A stretch of 23,008 bases of DNA from Wagnerdoeblera sp046292685 (GTDB lineage Bacteria; Pseudomonadota; Alphaproteobacteria; Rhodobacterales; Rhodobacteraceae), in assembly GCF_046292685.1 (NCBI RefSeq), contig NZ_JBKBQM010000045.1, positions 1-23,008 of the forward strand. Reading direction: 5' to 3'. Both the position numbers and the translations under genes were made by a program. The notes beneath the pieces are model-generated. The model was not told the DNA's origin. It saw only the letters and a list, made by a program, of their open reading frames with translations, and did not search any database. Position 1 is the stretch's first letter. Every line of letters starts with the position of its first letter. Below are positions 17,923-23,008 of this stretch, in pieces.

Positions 17923-17949
17923 AGCCCCCACGCGGGGCTGCTTCTTGTT
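17923..17949 (+). terminator. Intrinsic terminator of tRNA-Asn
   Basis: A 6-bp stem AGCCCC/GGGGCT (17923-17928, 17934-17939) with loop CACGC is followed by the U-rich tail GCTTCTTGTTC. It is in the right place to end tRNA-Asn transcription. Confidence 0.65.
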
Positions 17950-18469
17950 CGGGCCGGAGTAACATCTGGGGTAACGGATCGAAGGCCGGGGGAACGCGGC
18001 CAGCGCCGCCGATGAATCCGGCGGCTCGGCCCGCTTCAGGGCCGTATGGGTGAAGACCGCGCGCATCTGCGTGCCGCCGTCGAAGCCGCCGCACAGCGCA
18101 TCGCCCCGGTATCCGGGCCTCCCTCGCGGGCCCCCGCGTCGAAAGCCTGCACCAGTCGCACAGGACAGGCCTGCCAGGCTTTTCCGAGGCGTCCTCGGCC
18201 ATCTGCCGGGTCTAGGGCTGCACCATGAGGCGCAGAAGGCGGCGCTACGCTGCGCGCAGCATCAGCCTGGCTGTTACCGGGTTTTGCAGGCCGGGCAAAG
18301 GCAAGGAAGGGGGAAAGTTGTCGAAGCCCAGGCATCTGTGCAGCAACAGGAACATGCACAATGGCAGCGAGGCGATCCTCGAGACGACCAGCGCCGGCGA
18401 ACTCGGGCCAACACACGCCGCCTCGACCAGCACGGTGGTGGCACAGGACTTTGCGGCTCCGCGACATGT
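17950..18469. other. Gene-poor segment between convergent tRNA genes
   Basis: No frame in this stretch looks like a complete gene. The longest minus-strand frames have no recognisable domain and run into the tRNA genes. One minus-strand frame (about 18245-18433) is mildly hydrophobic, and a plus-strand frame starting at 18225 is unremarkable. Base composition is patchier than in the neighbouring genes, with AT-richer parts around 17950-17990 and 18270-18370. The segment may be a remnant of DNA once inserted at one of the tRNA genes. I did not find a second copy of either tRNA 3' end, so no attachment site can be called. Confidence 0.5.
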
Positions 18470-18544
18470 TGGCTGGGGCGCTAGGATTCGAACCTAGGTA
18501 TGGCGGTACCAAAAACCGCTGCCTTACCGCTTGGCGACGCCCCA
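18470..18544 (-). tRNA. tRNA-Gln (TTG)
   Basis: A 75-base cloverleaf on the minus strand with encoded CCA. The acceptor TGGGGCG pairs with CGCCCCA. The anticodon stem GCGGT/ACCGC closes the loop TTTTGGT, giving anticodon TTG. The T arm is CTAGG-TTCGAAT-CCTAG. It points toward tRNA-Asn. Confidence 0.98.
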
Positions 18545-18556
18545 ACCGTGCGGCGG

Positions 18557-18585
18557 TGTTTAGCGAAGCACGGCAGAGGCTGCAA
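18557..18585 (-). promoter_or_regulatory. Promoter of tRNA-Gln
   Basis: On the minus strand TTGCAG (18580-18585), a 17-base spacer, then TAAACA (18557-18562). Transcription would begin about 6 bases before the mature tRNA. Confidence 0.6.
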
Positions 18586-18667
18586 GAGCGAAAATCGCAT
18601 CGCGTCGTTGTCCGTGCGCGAGGTTTCTGGCAGGACGTCGCGGGCAGGCGGGCAAGGGGGCTAGCCG

Positions 18668-19843
18668 GTGGAACATGTGGATGTTGCGGTTCTGGGCGCC
18701 GGGGCCGCAGGGCTTTATGCCGGTATCGAGGCTGCCCGCCGCGGGCGTTCGGTGCTGGTGATCGACCATGCGGCCCGGCCGGGCGAGAAGATTCGCATCT
18801 CGGGCGGGGGGCGGTGCAACTTTACCAACACCGGCATCGCCCCGGAGCGATTCCTGTCGGAAAATCCGCGCTTTGCGCTGTCGGCGCTGCGCCGGCACAG
18901 CCAGCACGATTTCATCGCGCGGATGAACCGCTGGGGCATCGCCTGGCACGAAAAGACGCTGGGCCAGCTGTTTTGCGATGGGCCGGCGACGCAGGTGGTC
19001 GATGCGCTGTGCCGCGACCTCGTGCAGGCCGGCGGGCGGCTCTGGCTGGGCTGTGCGGTGTCCGGCGTCGCGCGCGAGGGCGGCTTCCGGTTGCAGACCG
19101 CGCGCGGGCCGGTGCAGGCGGCGGCGCTGATCGTGGCCACGGGGGGCAAGTCGATTCCGAAAATGGGGGCGACCGGCTTCGGCTACGATCTGGCGCGCCA
19201 GTTCGGGCTGCGCCTGGTCGAGCCGCGCCCGGGGCTGGTGCCCTTGACCTTTTCGGATGCCTTGCGCGACAGCATGGCGGCGCTGGCCGGACTTTCGGCC
19301 GAGGCGGTCGTGTCTTGCGGCAAGGCGGCGTTCCGCGAGGGGCTGCTGTTCACCCATCGCGGGTTGTCGGGGCCGTCGATCCTGCAGATTTCCAGCTATT
19401 GGCGCGAGGGTCGCCCCGTGCGCGTGAACCTGATGCCCGAACGCGATGCGGCCGCGGCCCTGGCCGACCTGCGCCGGCGCGCGGGCGCGCAGATCGCCGG
19501 CAACGCCCTTGCGGCGCTGGTGCCCGAGCGGCTGGCGCGTGCGGTGGCCGACTGGGCCGGCACCCCCGGCCGGCTGGCCGACCTGCGCGCGCCCGAACTG
19601 CAGCGCCTGGCCGGGGTGCTGAACGGGTGGGAAATCACCCCGATGGGCACCGAAGGCTGGCGCACGGCCGAGGTGACGCTGGGCGGCGTCGATACCCGCG
19701 ATCTGGAGGCGCGCACCATGCAGGCCCGGGCGGTGCCGGGGCTGTATTTCATCGGCGAGGTGGTCGATGTCACCGGCTGGCTGGGCGGCTACAACTTCCA
19801 GTGGGCCTGGTCGAGCGGTTGGGCCGCAGGGCAGGCGGCCTGA
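18668..19843 (+). CDS. YhiN/HI0933-family FAD-dependent oxidoreductase
   Basis: A 391-residue flavoprotein of the HI0933/YhiN family (NAD(P)/FAD-dependent, BaiN-like). The N-terminal FAD-binding Rossmann motif is GAGAAG (10-15), followed by the family signature RISGGGRCNFTNTG near residue 43. A second FAD contact region, ATGGKSIPKMGATGFGYDLA, lies near 157-176. The family-typical C-terminal FIGEVVDVTGWLGGYNFQWAWSSG is intact. The GTG start at 18668 has AAGGGG 7 bases upstream and places the Rossmann motif correctly. The physiological substrate of most family members is unknown. The gene has no obvious partner: tRNA-Gln lies behind it and the convergent cytochrome gene ahead. Confidence 0.93.
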   Translation: MEHVDVAVLGAGAAGLYAGIEAARRGRSVLVIDHAARPGEKIRISGGGRCNFTNTGIAPERFLSENPRFALSALRRHSQHDFIARMNRWGIAWHEKTLGQLFCDGPATQVVDALCRDLVQAGGRLWLGCAVSGVAREGGFRLQTARGPVQAAALIVATGGKSIPKMGATGFGYDLARQFGLRLVEPRPGLVPLTFSDALRDSMAALAGLSAEAVVSCGKAAFREGLLFTHRGLSGPSILQISSYWREGRPVRVNLMPERDAAAALADLRRRAGAQIAGNALAALVPERLARAVADWAGTPGRLADLRAPELQRLAGVLNGWEITPMGTEGWRTAEVTLGGVDTRDLEARTMQARAVPGLYFIGEVVDVTGWLGGYNFQWAWSSGWAAGQAA

Positions 19844-19855
19844 CCGGCGGCGTGT

Positions 19856-20302
19856 TCAGGGCGCGCGCCGGCCCAGGCTTTCGACGTATTCGGCCAGCGC
19901 GACCAGTTTTTCGGGGGTCGGCGTCATCACGCCCGGCGCGGTTTCCACCAGCACGGTGGGGCCTTCCAGCAGCGGGCCGAATTCGGGCATCGGGCCGCCG
20001 CCGCCGCCCTTGCCCTGGCTGTAGCCATAGACCTTGCCCATCACCCGCACCGCCGGGAACACCCCGCCGTTGCGCGCGGCCAGGGTGGTCAGGTCGGCCG
20101 GGCGGCGCGCAAGGTCCGGGGCGGCTGGCCCGTCGCCCTTGCCGCCCGCGCCGTGGCAGGCGGCGCAATAATCGGCGTAAAGCGTCCGGCCGCTGGGGGT
20201 GGGGCCGGTCGGCCCGCCTTGTGGCAGGCAGGCGGCCAAGGCACCCGTCAGGCCCAGAAAGGTCAGCGCAACGGCGGTGCGGGCGGCGGTCGGTCGGGTC
20301 AT
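19856..20302 (-). CDS. Lipoprotein c-type cytochrome
   Basis: A 148-residue exported cytochrome c. Residues 1-24 are a lipoprotein signal peptide with lipobox L22-A-A-C25, so the mature protein should be anchored by C25 on the periplasmic side. Haem attaches at C46-A-A-C49-H50. The likely sixth ligand is M105 in PMPEFG, preceded by an unusual run of five glycines. One haem is present, suggesting electron transfer rather than catalysis. The ATG at 20302 has GGAGG 5-6 bases upstream. A longer frame upstream to 20458 lacks a signal peptide start and is not used. The partner is unknown. It is convergent with the flavoprotein and divergent from the SPOR operon. Confidence 0.88.
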   Translation of the reverse strand: MTRPTAARTAVALTFLGLTGALAACLPQGGPTGPTPSGRTLYADYCAACHGAGGKGDGPAAPDLARRPADLTTLAARNGGVFPAVRVMGKVYGYSQGKGGGGGPMPEFGPLLEGPTVLVETAPGVMTPTPEKLVALAEYVESLGRRAP

Positions 20303-20442
20303 GCGGTCCTCCGGGCTGTCTCGGGTGCAGCATGCCCCGCCGACCCGCCCGGCGCAACCGGGCGCGGGCGGTGCGGCGCCGAGGCGGCGCCTGCTCCCGC
20401 GAACGTGTGCCGGCGAAATCCGCCACCCGCCGCCCCGTGCCC

Positions 20443-20471
20443 TTTCCACATCCGTCAACCGGCGCTATGAT
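20443..20471 (+). promoter_or_regulatory. Probable promoter of the SPOR-dac-tmk operon
   Basis: TTTCCA (20443-20448), a 17-base spacer, then TATGAT (20466-20471). The -10 is framed by a perfect GGCGC/GCGCC inverted repeat (20461-20476). A transcript from here would have a leader of about 120 nt before the ATG at 20600. Confidence 0.5.
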
Positions 20472-20526
20472 GCGCCGCAGCGCGGCCGGTGCGAACGGGC
20501 CGCGGCACATAGCGCATGAGGCAGCG

Positions 20527-20586
20527 GGCAGGCCGGGCAGGGCCCGCCCCGCAGGACAGAAACGGCAGACCGGGCAAGGCCCGGCC
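20527..20586 (+). repeat. Direct repeat in the leader of the SPOR-domain gene
   Basis: GGCAGGCCGGGCAGGGCCCG (from 20527) is repeated almost exactly from 20564 as GGCAGACCGGGCAAGGCCCG, 37 bp further on. Each copy can fold as a short CCGGGC/GCCCGG-type hairpin. The second copy ends just before the ribosome-binding site of the gene. Confidence 0.6.
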
Positions 20587-20599
20587 AAGGGGGCGGATC

Positions 20600-21547
20600 A
20601 TGGCAGGGCGCAAGACCCGACTTTGGGTGCTGGCGACGGGCGCGGTACTGGCGATTGGCGCGTGCGAGGGGGGCAACCCCCTGTTCGGAAACCGCCCCGA
20701 AGCGGCGGCTGAAGACGCGGCGTCGGCGGCCGCGCCGGCGGCGGCAGGAACCACGCGCATCGTCGAACGCGATGTCGAGGCGCCCAAGGTCTTCAATGCC
20801 TCCGAGGCCGGTCTGTGGGACGGGCGCCCTTCGCTGGGCGGGGTCTGGGTGGCCTATCCCGGCGTGAAGGATCCCGAGCGGGTCATCATCCGCAACCCCG
20901 CCAACGGCAAGTTCGTGATTGGCGCCTTGTTCCGGCGCGAACGCGAAATGCCGGGGCCGCGGTTGCAGGTCTCGTCCGATGCCGCCGCCGCACTGGGGCT
21001 GCTGGCCGGCCAGCCGGCGCGGCTGGATGTGACGGCGCTGCGCCGCGAGGAGGTGGCCGAGGCACCGCCCCTGCCGCCGGCCACCCCCGTGCTGGACAAG
21101 GCCGAGACGATCGCTTCGGAAACGCTGGCACCGGCCCCGGGCGCCGCCCCGGCGGCAGCGGCGGCATCCGCTCCGCCCCCTGCTGCCCCGGCGACCGGCG
21201 CGGCTGCGGTTGCGGCCGTCGCGGCGACCCCGGCCGCCAAACCCGCCGCCGCAACGCCTGCGGCCCCCGCCGCGCCGCGGCCCGCGGCTGCGGCCCCGGC
21301 CCCGACGGCCGCGGGCGGGCGCAACCTGATCCAGATCGGCATCTTCAGCGTCGAGGCCAACGCCAGGGGCGCGGCCGACCAGTTGCGCAAGGCCGGAGCC
21401 TCGGTTTCGATCAAGCGCGAGGAAAGCCAGGGCAAGGCCTATTGGCGCGTGGTCGCCGGCCCCGCCAACGATGCCGCCGCGCGCGAGGCGCTGATGGCCA
21501 AGGTCAAGGGCGCCGGCTTCAAGGATGCCTATTTCGTCGCGCGCTGA
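20600..21547 (+). CDS. SPOR-domain lipoprotein
   Basis: A 315-residue envelope protein. A signal peptide with lipobox-like I19-G-A-C22 suggests a lipoprotein. A conserved region (about 55-155) is followed by a Pro/Ala-rich linker (about 160-270) that would span the periplasm. The SPOR domain occupies the last 75 residues (RNLIQIGIFSVEANARGAAD to the end). SPOR domains bind denuded peptidoglycan at division septa. The ATG at 20600 has AAGGGGG six bases upstream; an earlier in-frame ATG at 20516 would spoil the signal peptide. It is 36 bases before the carboxypeptidase gene, and the pair fits a joint role in cell-wall remodelling. The middle region could be a degenerate RlpA-like domain. Confidence 0.88.
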   Translation: MAGRKTRLWVLATGAVLAIGACEGGNPLFGNRPEAAAEDAASAAAPAAAGTTRIVERDVEAPKVFNASEAGLWDGRPSLGGVWVAYPGVKDPERVIIRNPANGKFVIGALFRREREMPGPRLQVSSDAAAALGLLAGQPARLDVTALRREEVAEAPPLPPATPVLDKAETIASETLAPAPGAAPAAAAASAPPPAAPATGAAAVAAVAATPAAKPAAATPAAPAAPRPAAAAPAPTAAGGRNLIQIGIFSVEANARGAADQLRKAGASVSIKREESQGKAYWRVVAGPANDAAAREALMAKVKGAGFKDAYFVAR

Positions 21548-21583
21548 CCCCCGCGCGCGGCATTGCAGAAAGGAGACACCGCC

Positions 21584-22750
21584 ATGTGGCCAAGCCCCCT
21601 TCGCCTGACCCGCGGTGCCTGCGCGCTGGCGCTGGTGCTGGCGGCGGCGCTGCCTGCCCGCGCCTTCGATACCCGCGCCACCGCCGCCTGGGTCATGGAT
21701 CTCAGCACCGATACCGTCCTGCTGGAAAAGGACAGCCACCGCCCGCTGCCGCCGGCGTCGATGTCCAAGCTGATGACGATCTACATGCTGTTCGAGGCGC
21801 TGCGCGACGGGCGCGTGACGATGGACACCACCTTTGCGGTGTCCTCGCGCGCCAAGGCGATGGGCGGCTCGACCATGTTCCTCAACGAAGGCGACCGGCC
21901 GACGGTGGCCGAGCTCATCAAGGGCATGATCGTCAATTCCGGCAACGATGCCTGCGTCGTGGTGGCCGAAGGGCTCGCCGGCTCGGAAGAAGCCTTTGCC
22001 CGGCTGGCCACCGAACGCGCCCGGGCGCTTGGCATGCAGGACACCACGCTGACCAACGCTTCGGGCTGGCCCGACCCGGGGCACCGCATGTCGATGGCCG
22101 ATCTGGGCATCCTCGCAACGCGCCTGATCGAGGATTTCCCCGAACATTACCCGGTGTTCGCCGAAACCCACTTCGATTACAAGAACCGCGCCCCCGCCAA
22201 CAGCCGCAACCGCAACCCGATGCTGGGCCTTGGCATCGGCGCCGACGGGCTCAAGACCGGGCACACCCAGGAGGCTGGCTACGGCCTTGTCGGCTCGGCC
22301 AAACAGGGCGACCGGCGGGTGGTTTTCGTCATCACCGGGCTGGGCAGCGACAAGGAACGCGCCGAGGAATCCGAGCGGATCCTGAACTGGGCCTTCCGGC
22401 AGTTCTCGTTGCAGACGGTGGCGCCGCAAGGGCGCGAGGTGGCGCAGGCGCCGGTCTGGCTGGGCGACGTGCCGCGGGTGGCGCTGGTGCCTGCGCGCGA
22501 GGTCCGGGTGCTGGTGCCCGCCGGCCAGACCGGCGCCGTGACCGCCCGGGTCGATTGGCAGGGGCCCTTGCAGGCGCCGGTGGCCGCGGGGCAGATCGTG
22601 GGCGAAATGGTGGTCAGCGTGCCTGGCATGCCCGATACCCGCGTGCCCGTGCAGGTGGCGCAGGACGTGGCCCCGGCCGGGTTCCTGCGCCGCGTCGGCA
22701 CCGCGGCCGGGGTGCTGGCCGGCCGCGTCACCGGCATGCTGGCGTTCTGA
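21584..22750 (+). CDS. D-alanyl-D-alanine carboxypeptidase (PBP5/6-like)
   Basis: A 388-residue low-molecular-weight penicillin-binding protein, peptidase family S11. It removes the terminal D-Ala from peptidoglycan pentapeptides in the periplasm. All three motifs are present: S59-M-S-K62 (nucleophile S59), S119-G-N121 and K224-T-G226. Residues 1-27 are a signal peptide ending ALPARA. After the catalytic domain a beta-rich C-terminal domain (about 285-370) precedes a final FLRRVGTAAGVLAGRVTGML, which may be an amphipathic membrane anchor as in DacA/DacC. The ATG at 21584 has AGGAG 8 bases upstream. It sits between the SPOR gene and tmk in one operon. Confidence 0.95.
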   Translation: MWPSPLRLTRGACALALVLAAALPARAFDTRATAAWVMDLSTDTVLLEKDSHRPLPPASMSKLMTIYMLFEALRDGRVTMDTTFAVSSRAKAMGGSTMFLNEGDRPTVAELIKGMIVNSGNDACVVVAEGLAGSEEAFARLATERARALGMQDTTLTNASGWPDPGHRMSMADLGILATRLIEDFPEHYPVFAETHFDYKNRAPANSRNRNPMLGLGIGADGLKTGHTQEAGYGLVGSAKQGDRRVVFVITGLGSDKERAEESERILNWAFRQFSLQTVAPQGREVAQAPVWLGDVPRVALVPAREVRVLVPAGQTGAVTARVDWQGPLQAPVAAGQIVGEMVVSVPGMPDTRVPVQVAQDVAPAGFLRRVGTAAGVLAGRVTGMLAF

Positions 22751-22797
22751 CCGGGGCAGCCGCGGCCGGAACCCGGCGCAGCAACAAGGAGCGTCGC

Positions 22798-23008
22798 TTG
22801 GCCGGACTGTTCGTCAGTTTCGAAGGCATCGACGGGTCGGGCAAATCGACCCAGGCCCGGCTTCTGGCCGCCGCCTTGCAGGCCGAAGGCCGCGACGTGG
22901 TGCTGACGCGCGAACCGGGCGGCAGCCCGGGGGCCGAGGAGATCCGCCGCCTTGTGCTCGAGGGCGACCCGGCGCGCTGGTCGGCCGAAACCGAGGCGCT
23001 GCTGTTCA
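22798..23008 (+). CDS. tmk: Thymidylate kinase, 5' part (runs off the window)
   Basis: The first 70 codons of dTMP kinase, which makes dTDP for DNA synthesis in the cytoplasm. The P-loop EGIDGSGKST lies at residues 9-18, followed by LTREPGG near 39-45, the conserved DR(E)PGG-type motif. The start is TTG at 22798, supported by AAGGAG 6 bases upstream. No ATG in frame would keep the N-terminal strand. It follows the carboxypeptidase gene after 47 bases, so it is probably cotranscribed. The remaining two-thirds lie beyond the right edge. Confidence 0.95.
   Translation, partial: MAGLFVSFEGIDGSGKSTQARLLAAALQAEGRDVVLTREPGGSPGAEEIRRLVLEGDPARWSAETEALLF

Noticed and set aside
17906..18545. Minus-strand frames as a relict integrase next to the tRNA genes
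   Set aside because: No catalytic motif of a tyrosine recombinase can be recognised, and no duplicated tRNA 3' end marks an attachment site.
20303..20458. Upstream extension of the cytochrome c gene
   Set aside because: The extra 52 residues are Arg/Gly-rich and would bury the signal peptide; the ATG at 20302 has a strong GGAGG site.

Overview
The window is GC-rich chromosomal DNA of a Rhodobacteraceae/Paracoccaceae-type alphaproteobacterium (Rhodobacter-like). This rests on the protein content: a long class II ribonucleotide reductase, an alphaproteobacterial MetG with an FSTSR signature, an EnvZ-like kinase, and the SPOR/D-Ala-D-Ala carboxypeptidase/thymidylate kinase order. A hairpin plus 'GGATATTTG.nCAAGGTGAAA' intergenic repeat also points to this family. 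No intact mobile element, CRISPR array or phage module is visible.

Left part (1-9865). The first ~1.19 kb has no recognisable gene and carries a 10-bp tandem repeat. Aconitase acnA (-) follows with a perfect terminator hairpin. It is divergent from a secreted DUF1223 thioredoxin-like protein (+). An MFS permease (-) and methionyl-tRNA synthetase metG (-) come next, separated by a second copy of the family repeat. Divergent from metG is an RTX-type calcium-binding protein frame (+), split by one in-frame amber codon.

Middle (9866-17756). A bidirectional terminator separates the RTX frame from nrdJ (-), the B12-dependent ribonucleotide reductase. nrdJ has a near-consensus NrdR box overlapping its likely -10 and a roughly 160-nt structured leader. 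Upstream on the same strand are an EnvZ-type histidine kinase and an XRE-like regulator. They look like a two-gene operon without a response regulator, preceded by a perfect 9-bp inverted repeat. Divergent from them are a small unrecognised protein (+) and an MBL-fold hydrolase of the LACTB2-like type (+).

Right part (17757-23008). tRNA-Asn(GTT) (+) and tRNA-Gln(TTG) (-) converge on a 579-bp segment with no clear gene. Then come a YhiN/HI0933-family flavoprotein (+), a lipoprotein cytochrome c (-), and a (+) operon of a SPOR-domain lipoprotein, a penicillin-binding D-Ala-D-Ala carboxypeptidase, and the start of thymidylate kinase tmk, which begins with TTG and runs off the window.

Most of the window is housekeeping: TCA cycle, deoxynucleotide supply (nrdJ, tmk), translation (metG, two tRNAs) and cell-envelope maintenance (SPOR protein, carboxypeptidase). 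I found no clear new multi-gene system. The parts most worth a second look are the amber-interrupted RTX gene, nrdJ control, the XRE-kinase pair, and the segment between the tRNAs.
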